A stretch of 64,000 nt of DNA from Micromonospora citrea (GCF_900090315.1 NZ_FMHZ01000002.1:2830501-2894500), one strand, 5' to 3'. Shown: positions 29,042 to 37,540, numbered from the stretch's first letter. Made by a program: numbers and translations. The notes: generated by a model from the sequence alone, not told the origin.

Positions 29042-29446
29042 ATGATCGAGCGCGTGTTCAGGCGGATGTGGGAGACGGCCCGCGAGAACCGGCGGGAACA
29101 GGACCGGATGTTCAAGTCCGGGGCGGCGAGGTCCAGGAACCCGGAGGGCTGCTGCGACTGCTGCGACCTCGGGCTCTTCTCCACACTGCTGATGCTGGGG
29201 TCGGCCACGGCCGCCGCGACCCGTGCGCCGGCGCTGGACCGGGCCGGGGTGGCGGCCATCCGGGGCTACCGCCGGTGGCTGTCGCCGCACTGGCCGGGCC
29301 GGTGCCGGTTCACGCCGACCTGCGGGGCGTACGGGCTGACGGCGGTCGAGCGGTACGGCCTGGCGCTCGGCGGCCGGATGGCCGCCGAGCGGGTGCGTCG
29401 ATGCCGGCCCGGCGTGCCACGCGGCACGCATGATCCGGTGCGCTGA
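29042..29446 (+). CDS. YidD-like membrane protein insertion efficiency factor
   Basis: A 134-residue protein whose C-terminal 70 residues match YidD (IRGYRRWLSPHWPGRCRFTPTCGAYGLTAVERYG, with the two conserved cysteines). The N-terminal 60 residues are unusual: a charged amphipathic start, a CCDCC cluster and a hydrophobic segment (about 45-63). Normal YidD proteins are about 80-110 residues and lie between rnpA and yidC; this copy does not, so it is probably a second, specialised paralogue. The start ATG 29042 is the best in-frame choice. Confidence 0.75.
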   Translation: MIERVFRRMWETARENRREQDRMFKSGAARSRNPEGCCDCCDLGLFSTLLMLGSATAAATRAPALDRAGVAAIRGYRRWLSPHWPGRCRFTPTCGAYGLTAVERYGLALGGRMAAERVRRCRPGVPRGTHDPVR

Positions 29447-29494
29447 CCGGTATGTCCGAGCTTGAGCCGGGCGGAGATCGGGTACAACGAAGCC

Positions 29495-29950
29495 ATGGGC
29501 CGACTGAGCAGCTCGCCACCCCCGCCGCAGTCCGTCGAGCTGCGGCGGTGGACGTTGTCCGAGGCGGTACACCTGCGCGGCCTGCGCGCGTCCCTGCACG
29601 AGGAGCTGACCGGCGACGTGCTCGGCGAGGGTGAGGCCCTGGAGGAGGTCCCCGAGCTCGTCGTCCTGATCGCCACGGAACTCGCCACGAACGCCCTGCG
29701 GCACGGGATCCCGCCGACCATCGTCCGGCTGCTCGCCACCGAGGACTGCCTCATCCTCGACGTCGCCGACCACGACCTCGGCTCGCTACCGGAGCTGACC
29801 GACGCCCAGCCCGACGGCGCCGGCGGCCGCGGTCTGCAACTCGCCCGCGCCCTCTCCCTCGACGTCGGGTGGTACGCGACCGACCGGACCAAGAACATCT
29901 GGGCGTCCTTCCCCCGCACCGCGCGACTGAGCGGCTCCCGGCCCTCCTGA
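29495..29950 (+). CDS. RsbW/HATPase-type serine kinase-like regulatory protein
   Basis: A 151-residue protein with a GHKL ATPase domain of the anti-sigma type: the N-box VVLIATELATNALRHG, a G1-like DVADHD and a G2-like GAGGRGLQLARAL. Such proteins bind or phosphorylate partners in anti-sigma partner-switching. ATG 29495 is used; an upstream TTG (29462) would add 11 residues. It opens a cluster with a MEDS-STAS and a MEDS-HATPase protein in the same direction. Confidence 0.85.
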   Translation: MGRLSSSPPPPQSVELRRWTLSEAVHLRGLRASLHEELTGDVLGEGEALEEVPELVVLIATELATNALRHGIPPTIVRLLATEDCLILDVADHDLGSLPELTDAQPDGAGGRGLQLARALSLDVGWYATDRTKNIWASFPRTARLSGSRPS

Positions 29951-30016
29951 CCGGGCGCTCGCCGGGCCGGGGCGGGTATCGCGGCGGCCTACACTCGTAG
30001 CCATGAGGCAGTCAGC

Positions 30017-30850
30017 GTGATCATCAGACAGCGGCAGGTCGCGGCGCAGGGTCACCTCTGCTGGTCGTACGACGACCCCGGGTCGCTCGCCACCCAGGCG
30101 GAGCGCTACCTGCTCGCGGGCCTCGCCGCCGGTGCACGCGTCTGGTACGTCACGCCACAGCCCGCCGACCCGGTGGCCGACCGGCTGCACGCCCTGCCCG
30201 GCTTCGCGGCGGCCGTGCGCCGGGGCGCCGCCGCCGTGATACCCCTCTTCTCGACGTACTCGCACGGTGACGTCGTCGACCCGCCGACGCAGGTCGCCGC
30301 CTACGCGGCGGCCACCGACGAGGCGCTCGCCGCCGGTCACACCGGGCTGCGGGTGGTCGCCGAGGCCACCGAGATGGTCCGCACCCAGGCCCAGTTGGAG
30401 AGCTTCGCCCGCTACGAGCACCTCGTCGACCGCTACATGCGGACCCGACCGTTCTCGGCGCTGTGCGCCTACCACCGGTCCGAGCTGGGCGACCGGGCGG
30501 TCGCCGAACTGGCCTGCATGCACCCGGAGACGAACGCCGAGGACGTGCTGTTCCGGCTGTACGCCGCGCCACCCGGCGACGGGCACGCCGCGCTGACCGG
30601 CGAGCTGGACCTGTCCAACCACGAGCTGTTCCGCACCGCCCTCGACCGCGCCGACCTGCGCCCCACCGACGGCGAGCTGGTCCTGTCGGCGACCGGGCTG
30701 CGCTTCCTGGACCACCGCGCCCTGGCCCACCTGGGCGAGTACGCGCGCCGTCGCGGCGCGACCGCCGTGCTGCACACCGCCCGCCCGACCGCGGCGCGCC
30801 TGGTCGACCTGCTGGACCTGCCCGGCATCCGGGTGGAGGTCGCGCGATGA
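30017..30850 (+). CDS. MEDS sensor domain plus STAS domain protein
   Basis: A 277-residue fusion of an N-terminal MEDS (methanogen/methylotroph DcmR sensory) domain (about 10-165, with HLCWSYDDP and TATEMVRTQA-like segments) to a C-terminal STAS domain (about 187-277; LTGELDLSNHELF and LVLSATGLRFLDHRALAHL). The STAS serine used for phosphorylation in SpoIIAA-type proteins is not clearly kept (region LSATGLRFLD). GAGG at 30005-30008 supports GTG 30017. Its stop overlaps the next gene (ATGA). It is probably an anti-anti-sigma-like partner that senses a signal through MEDS. Confidence 0.85.
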   Translation: MIIRQRQVAAQGHLCWSYDDPGSLATQAERYLLAGLAAGARVWYVTPQPADPVADRLHALPGFAAAVRRGAAAVIPLFSTYSHGDVVDPPTQVAAYAAATDEALAAGHTGLRVVAEATEMVRTQAQLESFARYEHLVDRYMRTRPFSALCAYHRSELGDRAVAELACMHPETNAEDVLFRLYAAPPGDGHAALTGELDLSNHELFRTALDRADLRPTDGELVLSATGLRFLDHRALAHLGEYARRRGATAVLHTARPTAARLVDLLDLPGIRVEVAR

Positions 30851-31812
30851 GGACCGGCGCGCCCGCCCAGCACCACGGTTACTACCACGAGGCCGTGCGG
30901 TACGACCGCGACGACGAACTGCTCGCCGTGGTGGTGCCGTTCCTGCTCGGCGGCGTCGATGCCGGCGAGCCCACCTACGTGGCCCTGGGGGAGCACACCG
31001 CCGCGCTGGTCCGCGCGGCGCTGCCGGCCCGGTGCGGGGTCGAGTTCCTGCCCGGCGGCGAGATGTACGCCCGGCCCGCCTCCGCGATCCGGTCCTACCG
31101 CCAGCTCCTCGCCGAACAGGTGGCCGCCGGCGCCCGGCAGATCCGGATCATCGGCGAGGTGCCCCGGAGCGCGTTCGGCGCGACCTGGGACTGGTGGGCC
31201 CGTTACGAGTCGGCGATCAACCACGCGTACGACGACTTCCCGCTGTGGAGCATGTGCGCGTACGACGCCCGGGTCACGCCGCCGGAGGTGCTGGCGGACG
31301 TGGCGCGGACCCATCCCCGCTTCGCGACCGCCGACGGTCGGCACGTGCCGAGTTCGGCCTGGACGCCGCCCACGGCGTACCTGCGGGAGAACCGGGCGAT
31401 CGTGCCCGACCCCCTCCAGGCGGGACCGCCGACGATCGAGTTGGCCGACCCGACGGCGGCTGCGGCGCGCGCCGCCGTCCACCTGGCCGACCGGGGTCAG
31501 GTGCCGGCCGACGACCTGGACGACCTCGTCGTCGCGGTCAGCGAGACCGTCACGAACGCGCTGCGTCACGGCCGGCCGCCGGTCCGGCTGCGGGTCTGGT
31601 CCGGCGCCGACCGCATCGTGGCGACCGTCGGCGACGGCGGCGACGGCCCGGCGGACCCGTTCTGCGGGCTGCTTCCCGCCTCCCACGACGACGCCCCGGG
31701 CGGGCTCGGCCTGTGGATCACCTACCAGTCGTGCAGCCACGTGACCTGGCACCGGGACGACGACGGTTACACGCTGCGGCTGACGGTGGGAAACCTGCCC
31801 ACCGGCGGCTGA
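30847..31812 (+). CDS. MEDS sensor domain plus HATPase (anti-sigma type) protein
   Basis: A 321-residue protein with a MEDS domain (about 10-170) followed by a GHKL ATPase domain (about 200-318) carrying the N-box DDLVVAVSETVTNALRHG, G1 GDGGDGP and G2 PGGLGLWI. It is translationally coupled (ATGA) to the MEDS-STAS gene. The two share the same sensor and carry opposite halves of a partner-switch, kinase and STAS, so they probably respond to one signal. No sigma factor gene is directly adjacent. Confidence 0.86.
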   Translation: MRTGAPAQHHGYYHEAVRYDRDDELLAVVVPFLLGGVDAGEPTYVALGEHTAALVRAALPARCGVEFLPGGEMYARPASAIRSYRQLLAEQVAAGARQIRIIGEVPRSAFGATWDWWARYESAINHAYDDFPLWSMCAYDARVTPPEVLADVARTHPRFATADGRHVPSSAWTPPTAYLRENRAIVPDPLQAGPPTIELADPTAAAARAAVHLADRGQVPADDLDDLVVAVSETVTNALRHGRPPVRLRVWSGADRIVATVGDGGDGPADPFCGLLPASHDDAPGGLGLWITYQSCSHVTWHRDDDGYTLRLTVGNLPTGG

Positions 31813-32032
31813 CCGCCCGGCCGGCGACCGCCCCCACGGCGACGGGCCGGTCGGCCCTCACCGCCCGGCGGGTCGCCGCGCGGCGACGGGACGGCCCGCC
31901 GCGCCGTCGCCGAGGGCGGACCGGTGGCGACCGTCACGACCGGCGGGTCGGCGGGCGGGCCCGGAGGTACCTTCGGCGGGCCGGCGACGAACGTTTCGCC
32001 GCGCGCCTGAACAGACCCGGGAGGACGCGGCC

Positions 32033-33271
32033 GTGCCGGACGCCGAGGAACTGATCAGCGACGCCCTGGCGGCGGCGCGCGGCACCGACGTACGCCTCGC
32101 GGAGCGACAGCTGGACCGGCTGATGATCGGCACGGGCGCGGCGGAGAGCGCGGCGGCCGTCGACGCCGCGCTGCTGCGTCGCCTCGCCCGCGGTGTCGGC
32201 CGGCTCACGTCGCGCGGCTGGCAGCCGGTGGACCTGGTCCGGCTCGCCACCCGCCGGCTGGGCGCCCGGTCGGCGGGGCTGGTGGCCGACGCGCTCGCCG
32301 CACACCGCCGCGACCTGGCCGGGCCGGTGCCGCCGTGGTGGGACGACCAGCTCCGCGACCTGGACGCGCGGGTGTGGTGGGACGGCGACGGGGGCCACCT
32401 GGCCGCCCGGTCGGCCCGCGCCGGATGGGACCGGTTCACGGCCCTGCGCGCGGCGGTCGACGCGCTGGCCCTGGTCGAGGGGCTCCCGCCGATCGCCGTG
32501 CTGCGCCCGCCGCCCGGCGCGACCGGGGCGGGCGCCGCGCGGGGCGCGTCGACCGGCGGGTCCCGGATGCTCGACCGGGTGCGGGCGCTGCTGGCCAAGG
32601 CGGAGTCGACCACCTACCCGGCCGAGGCGGAGGCGCTGACCGGCAAGGCCCAGGAGCTGATCGCCCGGCACAGCATCGACCAGGCCCTGCTGGCGGGCGT
32701 CGCCGAACGCGCCGACCAGCCCGGCGGGGTGCGGCTCGACACCGACCCCCCGTACGCGGGCGCGAAGGCGCTGCTGGTGCAGGAGGTGGCGGCGGCGAAC
32801 CGGTGCGAGGCGGTCTGGTCCGACGACCTCGGCTTCACCACGGTGCTGGGCTGGCCGGCCGACCTGGAGGCGGTCGAGCTGCTCTACACCTCGCTGCTGG
32901 TGCAGGCCACCGCCGCGATGCTGCGCGGTCGGGGCGAGCGGCGGGCCCGGGGTGCCGGCCGGCGCACCCGCGACTACGACGAGTCCTTCCTGAACGCGTT
33001 CGCGCTGCGGATCGGCGAGCGGCTGCGGGCCGCCACCGAGGACGCGGACCGGCGGGCGGCCGCGGAGACCGGGCCGGAGCGTCTGCTGCCGGTGCTCGCC
33101 AGCCGCGCCGAGGCCGTACGGGAACGCCTCGACACGCTCTTTCCCGGCGTCACGCGGGCGCGGCTCACCGTCCGCGACGCCGACGGCTGGTCGTCGGGCA
33201 CCTCCGCCGCCGACCGCGCCACGCTCGGCCCCGCCCCCGCCCCGGAGCGCCAGGTCCGCGGCCGGCGCTGA
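32033..33271 (+). CDS. DUF2786-domain protein
   Basis: A 412-residue cytoplasmic protein. The DUF2786 motif (LDRVRALLAKAESTTYPAEAEAL followed by KAQELIARHSID) spans about residues 182-220. The N-terminal half is helical and Ala/Leu/Arg-rich; the C-terminal half includes a basic stretch and GWSSG near the end. The family is common in actinomycetes and phages, with no known function. GGGAGG about 10 bp upstream supports GTG 32033. It is single-gene as far as can be seen. Confidence 0.8.
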   Translation: MPDAEELISDALAAARGTDVRLAERQLDRLMIGTGAAESAAAVDAALLRRLARGVGRLTSRGWQPVDLVRLATRRLGARSAGLVADALAAHRRDLAGPVPPWWDDQLRDLDARVWWDGDGGHLAARSARAGWDRFTALRAAVDALALVEGLPPIAVLRPPPGATGAGAARGASTGGSRMLDRVRALLAKAESTTYPAEAEALTGKAQELIARHSIDQALLAGVAERADQPGGVRLDTDPPYAGAKALLVQEVAAANRCEAVWSDDLGFTTVLGWPADLEAVELLYTSLLVQATAAMLRGRGERRARGAGRRTRDYDESFLNAFALRIGERLRAATEDADRRAAAETGPERLLPVLASRAEAVRERLDTLFPGVTRARLTVRDADGWSSGTSAADRATLGPAPAPERQVRGRR

Positions 33272-33287
33272 GATTTCTCCCCGGCGC

Positions 33288-33314
33288 TGTCGGAACCGGC
33301 CGGTCGGCTCCGAC
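33288..33314 (+). promoter_or_regulatory. candidate ECF42-type promoter
   Basis: TGTCGG (33288-33293) and CGAC (33311-33314), separated by 17 bp, lie about 55 bp upstream of the DGPF gene. As I recall, the reported ECF42 target motif is TGTCGA with CGA/TC at -10 in front of DGPF genes, so this is a good candidate for autoregulation by the sigma factor encoded two genes on. Confidence 0.55.
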
Positions 33315-33368
33315 CCCTCACCGGAACCGCGCCATCATGGGCGCGACCGAGCAGACGAGGAGCGCCCG

Positions 33369-33737
33369 ATGAAGTACATGCTGCTGATCTGGAACCGTCC
33401 CGGGTTCGTCGAGGAGCTGTCCGAGCAGGAGCGCACCGCGCTCTTCGGCGAGGTCGACGAGATCATGCGGGAGTTGACCGAGTCCGGCGAGCTGGTCGGC
33501 GGCCAGGCCCTGGCCGACCCGTCGCAGGCCCGCACGGTCCGGCCGGCGGGCGACCGGCCGGAGGTGACCGACGGGCCGTTCATGGAGAGCAAGGAGCAGT
33601 TCGCCGGCTATCTGATGGTCGACTGCGACAGCCTCGAACGGGCCGCCGAGATCGCCGCCCGCTGGCCGGACGTACGGCGTGGCTTCGGCGCCCTGGAGGT
33701 GCGGGCGGTCATGGACGAGTCCGGGACGGACGTGTGA
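33369..33737 (+). CDS. DGPF/YCII-domain protein
   Basis: A 122-residue YciI-like protein with the diagnostic motif TDGPFMESKEQFAGYLMVD and the N-terminal MKYMLLIW. Proteins of this type accompany ECF42 sigma factors and are their usual targets. Its stop overlaps the sigma gene start (GTGA). A GAGGAG ribosome site precedes the ATG. The catalytic role, if any, is unknown. Confidence 0.92.
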   Translation: MKYMLLIWNRPGFVEELSEQERTALFGEVDEIMRELTESGELVGGQALADPSQARTVRPAGDRPEVTDGPFMESKEQFAGYLMVDCDSLERAAEIAARWPDVRRGFGALEVRAVMDESGTDV

Positions 33738-34978
33738 GCGGACGGCACATCGAGGACCTGCTGCGCGACCTGGCGCCGCAGGTCCTCGGCCTGCTCGTGC
33801 GCCGGCACGGCCAGTTCGACGCGGCCGAGGACGCCGTGCAGGAGGCGCTGCTCGCCGGCGCGACGCAGTGGCCCGGGCAGGGCGTGCCGGACAACCCGCG
33901 CGCCTGGCTGCTGACCGTCGCCGGCCGCCGGCTGACCGACGAGTGGCGCAGCGAGCGGGCCCGCCGGGACCGGGAGGCCGCGGTGGCCGTCCGCGAGCCG
34001 GCGTACGCGACGGTCGCCCCCGCCGCCGACGAGCAGCCGCCGGCCGGCGACGACACGCTGACGCTGCTCTTCCTCTGCTGCCACCCGGCGCTGGCCCGGT
34101 CCGCGCAGGTCGCGCTGACGCTGCGCGCGGTCGGCGGCCTGACCACCGCGCAGATCGCCAGGGCGCACCTGGTGCCCGAGGCGACCATGAGCCAGCGCAT
34201 CCGCCGCGCCAAGCAGCGGATCGAGGCGGCCGGCGCGCGGTTCACCATGCCGGCGCCCCGGGAGCGGGACGAGCGGCTGCGGGCCGTGCTCCAGGTGCTC
34301 TACCTGATCTTCAATGAGGGCTACACCACCTCCGGCGGGCCGGAGCTGCACCGGGCCGACCTGACCGCCGAGGCCATCCGGCTGGCCCGCATGCTGCGCC
34401 GGCTGCTCCCGGACGACGGCGAGGTGGCCGGGCTGCTGGCGCTGATGCTGCTCACCGACGCGCACCGGGCGGCCCGGACCGGGCCGGCCGGGGAGCTGGT
34501 CCCGCTCGCCGAGCAGGACCGCGACCGCTGGGACCGCGCCGCCATCGCCGAGGGGATCGCCCTGGTCACCGAGGCGTTGACCTGGTCACCGCCCGGTCCG
34601 TACCAGCTCCAGGCGGCGATCGCCGCGGTGCACGCCGAGGCGCCGTCGGCGGACCGGACGGACTGGCCGCAGATCCTGGCGCTCTACCGGTTGCTCGCCC
34701 GGATCGCCCCGAACCCGATGGTCACCCTCAACCAGGCGGTCGCCGTGGCGATGGTGGACGGCCCACGCGCCGGCCTGGCCCTGCTCGCCCCCCTCGACGC
34801 CGACGACCGCACCGCCGGGCACCACCGGCTCGCCGCCGTCCGCGCCCACCTGCTGGAGCTGGCCGGCGAGCCGCGGGCGGCGCGGGCGGCGTACCTGGCG
34901 GCGGCCCGGGGCACGACGAGCCTGCCGGAGCAGCGTTACCTGGAGCTGCGCGCCACCCGGCTGGCCGGGCACCGATGA
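33734..34978 (+). CDS. ECF42-type RNA polymerase sigma factor
   Basis: A 414-residue ECF sigma factor: region 2 (QFDAAEDAVQEALLAGATQWP), region 4 (LTTAQIARAHLVPEATMSQRIRRAKQRI) and a long C-terminal domain of about 220 residues with TPR-like helices (NEGYTTSGG motif, then NPMVTLNQAVAVAM). That architecture, together with the coupled DGPF gene, defines the ECF42 group, which lacks a classical anti-sigma factor and uses the C-terminal extension for control. GTG 33734 overlaps the DGPF stop. Confidence 0.92.
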   Translation: MSGRHIEDLLRDLAPQVLGLLVRRHGQFDAAEDAVQEALLAGATQWPGQGVPDNPRAWLLTVAGRRLTDEWRSERARRDREAAVAVREPAYATVAPAADEQPPAGDDTLTLLFLCCHPALARSAQVALTLRAVGGLTTAQIARAHLVPEATMSQRIRRAKQRIEAAGARFTMPAPRERDERLRAVLQVLYLIFNEGYTTSGGPELHRADLTAEAIRLARMLRRLLPDDGEVAGLLALMLLTDAHRAARTGPAGELVPLAEQDRDRWDRAAIAEGIALVTEALTWSPPGPYQLQAAIAAVHAEAPSADRTDWPQILALYRLLARIAPNPMVTLNQAVAVAMVDGPRAGLALLAPLDADDRTAGHHRLAAVRAHLLELAGEPRAARAAYLAAARGTTSLPEQRYLELRATRLAGHR

Positions 34979-35096
34979 GTTCCGGCCGCGACGGGAGTCT
35001 CTTTCATCATGAGCGGGCTGGGCGGCCCGGGTGCCGCCCTGACCGACGCGCCGGCCGGCGTGCGACACGGGGACGCACGCCGGCCGCCTCCTCACG

Positions 35097-36641
35097 TCAC
35101 CCGCTGGTCGCCGGCACCGCCGGGCAGCTGGTGCCGTCGGCGGGCACGTCGACCGAGATCAGGTAGCGGTCGACCGCGTCCCGTACGCAGTCGCTGCGGG
35201 TGTAGTTGCCGTGCCCCCAGCCCTCGTAGGTCAGCAGCACCCCCGAGCGGCCGAGCTGCCGCGCCACGTTCGTCGCCCAGTTGTGCCCGCTGGCCGGGTC
35301 GTACCGGCTGTTGGCGAGCAGCAGCGGCACGTCGGTACGGACCCGGAGGCGGTGCTGCGGGTTGGCGACCGGGGCCGGCGTGCCGAGGCAGGTCGCGATC
35401 GCCGGCAGCGCCTGCGGGTAGCGCACGTCCGGCGCGATCCGGGCCATCCGTCGCAGGTGGGCGGCGTACTCCCGATGGTCGCGGACCGGCAGGTGCCAGT
35501 CGGCGCAGAACACCGCGAAGGGATGCGGCCGCACGGCGTCGACGTCGACGTCGGCGGCGCGGGGCCCGGCGGCGGGCGGGCTCGCCCGCAGGGCGACGAT
35601 CTGCGTGGCCAGGCCGGCCCAGTCCGGGCCGTACAGCCTGCGCTGGGCCAACCGGCTGAGGCCGTACGGGGTCAGCGTCGCGCCGGGACGGTCGGGGTCC
35701 GCCAGCTCGCCCCGCTCCGCCCGGGCGAGCAGACCGGCCCAGACCGCGCGGACGTCCTCGCCGTGCAGCGCGCAGGCCGGCGTACGGGCGCACCAGGCGA
35801 CGAACTCGTCGAACGAGTCCTGCGCGGCGGCGGCCTGCGTGTCGAGGAACGCCCGGGTGTCGAGGCTGTGGTCGACCACGCTCTCCAGCACCACGGCCCG
35901 GACCCGGTGCGGGAACTGTTCGGCGTACTGGGCGCCGAGCAGGGTGCCGTACGAGCTGCCGTGGAAGGTGAGCCGGGTCTCGCCGAGCGCCGCCCGGACG
36001 GCGTCCAGGTCGCGGGCGGCGCTGCGGGTGTCGACGTGGTCGTAGAGCGGCCCGGTCCGCTGCCGGCAGTCGGCCCGCAGCAGCGCGTTGTCGGCCACGG
36101 CGGCGTCGAACCGGGCCTGGTCGGCGATGACCTGCGGCTGCCGGTCGAGCAGCGCCGCCGAGCAGAGCACGGGGTTGCTCCGGCCGATGCCGCGCGGGTC
36201 GAAGCTGACGACGTCGAACCGGCGGCGCAGGTCGTCGCTGAACCGGTCGTTCAGCAGGATCCGCCGGACGCCGGAGTCCCCCGGCCCGCCCGGACCGAAC
36301 ACCAGCGAGCCGATCCGGGCGGCGGGGTCGGTGGCGGCGCGGCGGGCCAGGTGGAGGGTGAACCGTTCGCCCTCCGGCCGGTCCCAGTCGACCGGGAGCG
36401 ACAGGGTGCCGCACTCGGCGGTGCGGTCCTCCTCGCACGGTTGCCAGGCGATGCCCGGCGTGGGTACGGGCGCGGGCCGGCCGGCCGAGGCCGGCGCGGG
36501 CGTCGACACGCCGGTCGCCAGCAGCGCGGCGGTCGCCCCGACCGCCAGTGCCCGCATCCGGGCGGGGGGCCGGCCTCGGCCCTCCCGGCCCGGACGGGCC
36601 GGGTCGCCGCCGCGAGGGGCGGACTTGCGTACGCGCAGCAC
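35097..36641 (-). CDS. secreted alpha/beta hydrolase (TAP-like peptidase/esterase)
   Basis: A 514-residue protein with an N-terminal signal peptide (basic stretch to about residue 29, hydrophobic core 30-45, Ala-x-Ala region near 52), an alpha/beta hydrolase domain with the oxyanion HG-type GPGGPGDSG, nucleophile elbow GSSYGTLLG, and a TAP-like C-terminal domain (PLLLANSRYDPASGHNWA and YEGWGHGNY) that supplies the Asp and His. Relatives cut tripeptides or hydrolyse esters outside the cell. GTG 36641 has a GGAGAGG site; ATG 29 codons later is an alternative. Confidence 0.88.
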   Translation of the reverse strand: MLRVRKSAPRGGDPARPGREGRGRPPARMRALAVGATAALLATGVSTPAPASAGRPAPVPTPGIAWQPCEEDRTAECGTLSLPVDWDRPEGERFTLHLARRAATDPAARIGSLVFGPGGPGDSGVRRILLNDRFSDDLRRRFDVVSFDPRGIGRSNPVLCSAALLDRQPQVIADQARFDAAVADNALLRADCRQRTGPLYDHVDTRSAARDLDAVRAALGETRLTFHGSSYGTLLGAQYAEQFPHRVRAVVLESVVDHSLDTRAFLDTQAAAAQDSFDEFVAWCARTPACALHGEDVRAVWAGLLARAERGELADPDRPGATLTPYGLSRLAQRRLYGPDWAGLATQIVALRASPPAAGPRAADVDVDAVRPHPFAVFCADWHLPVRDHREYAAHLRRMARIAPDVRYPQALPAIATCLGTPAPVANPQHRLRVRTDVPLLLANSRYDPASGHNWATNVARQLGRSGVLLTYEGWGHGNYTRSDCVRDAVDRYLISVDVPADGTSCPAVPATSG

Positions 36642-36654
36642 GAGATGCTGTCCT

Positions 36655-36668
36655 CTCCTTCGAAGGAG
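36655..36668 (-). promoter_or_regulatory. palindrome covering the hydrolase ribosome site
   Basis: CTCCTTCGAAGGAG is a perfect 14-bp palindrome; its 3' half on the minus strand overlaps the GGAGAGG ribosome site of the secreted hydrolase. A second perfect dyad, CTCGCCC-GT-GGGCGAG, lies at 36683-36698. Hairpin masking of the ribosome site, or operator use, is possible. Confidence 0.4.
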
Positions 36669-36713
36669 CGTTGCGGTGAGAACTCGCCCGTGGGCGAGGT
36701 GATGCTGCTTCCA

Positions 36714-36747
36714 CCCGGGCCGTCGAGTTGGCGCTCGACGGCCCGGG
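36714..36747 (-). terminator. 14-bp perfect hairpin terminator
   Basis: CCCGGGCCGTCGAG (36714-36727) pairs perfectly with 36734-36747 across a 6-nt loop, 12 bp past the end of the small membrane protein gene. It ends the two-gene ArsR-type operon. Confidence 0.75.
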
Positions 36748-36759
36748 GCCTTGCCGGCG

Positions 36760-37038
36760 CTAGTCGACGTCCTTGAGGACGCGTTCCAGCGAGACCAGCC
36801 GGGTCTCCATCCCGCCGAGCCGGGCGTCGAGGGCCGCCAGCACCCGGGCCGCGGATTCCTGTGCCTCGACGGCGTTGCGGGCGAGTTGTCGGTACTCCTC
36901 CTCGCGAGCCCCGGCCACCCGGGCCCGCCGGGTCTTGGCGACCTGCACGATCGTCACCGTGATCACGCTGACGAGCAGGGCGAAGATCCCGATCGCCCCG
37001 ACCACCTCGGTCCAGTCGTGCTCGCTCATGCCCCTCAT
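36760..37038 (-). CDS. small membrane protein with cytoplasmic coiled coil
   Basis: A 92-residue protein: a membrane segment at about 12-34 (VVGAIGIFALLVSVITVTIVQVA), a basic border (KTRRAR) and a heptad-rich coiled coil to the C-terminus. ATG 37038 overlaps the stop of the regulator gene (ATGA); ATG 37029 is the alternative. The family is unknown. Co-translation suggests that it works with or is controlled by the ArsR-like protein. Confidence 0.8.
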   Translation of the reverse strand: MRGMSEHDWTEVVGAIGIFALLVSVITVTIVQVAKTRRARVAGAREEEYRQLARNAVEAQESAARVLAALDARLGGMETRLVSLERVLKDVD

Positions 37039-37388
37039 TTCCCGTCCTCGTCCCCGTCCGGCCCCGCGCCCGGTCCGGCGGTGAGCGTCTCGGCCGCCGC
37101 CGCGACGGCGCCGGGCGTGAGCGTGTACGCGAACGGATTCACCTCGTAGAACTTCATCGCCTTCCCGTCCTCCGACAACTCCAGGTGTGCGGACACGAGG
37201 CCGGCCGCCGCGAGCTTGCGCAGGTGCACCTGCACCAGCGCGCGGCTGATGCCCAGCTCGCGGGCGAGTTGGCTGACGTACGCGCGTCGTCGCGCCAGCA
37301 CGGCGACCACCCGCATGCGGTGCGGGTTGGCAAGCGTGGCCAGTACGCGCACCAGTTCGTCGCCGGTGACCGTCGGACCAGCGCTCAT
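37035..37388 (-). CDS. ArsR-family winged-helix regulator
   Basis: A 117-residue single-domain regulator with LANPHRMRVVAVLARRRAYVSQLARELGISRALVQVHLRKLAAAGLV as the winged helix (about residues 15-60) and a C-terminal acidic tail. No cysteine metal ligands are present. A TTGCA-CA-TGCAA palindrome just upstream of the ATG is a likely operator. ATG 37388 is preferred to a longer frame with low-complexity sequence. It is translationally coupled to the small membrane protein gene. Confidence 0.88.
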   Translation of the reverse strand: MSAGPTVTGDELVRVLATLANPHRMRVVAVLARRRAYVSQLARELGISRALVQVHLRKLAAAGLVSAHLELSEDGKAMKFYEVNPFAYTLTPGAVAAAAETLTAGPGAGPDGDEDGK

Positions 37389-37397
37389 GACCAGCCC

Positions 37398-37409
37398 TTG
37401 CACATGCAA
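37398..37409 (-). promoter_or_regulatory. candidate ArsR-type operator
   Basis: TTGCACATGCAA has perfect 5-bp arms around CA, centred about 15 bp upstream of the regulator's ATG. The position would block initiation, and the AT content stands out. Confidence 0.5.
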
Positions 37410-37540
37410 ACGGACGTTAGCGGGTGCCGGCGCGGACGTCACCAGTGGACGGTCGATCTCAGGGGCCGGTGGGGGAATTCCCCGGCCCCTCCCTGAGCGT
37501 GCGGAACGCCCTCGGACGTGGGCAGGGGGCGGCAACCGTG

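Noticed and set aside
30003..30020. Five-codon ORF (ATG AGG CAG TCA GCG TGA) overlapping the MEDS-STAS start.
   Set aside because: Its GAGG is better explained as the ribosome site of the GTG at 30017; coincidence is likely, though coupling cannot be excluded.
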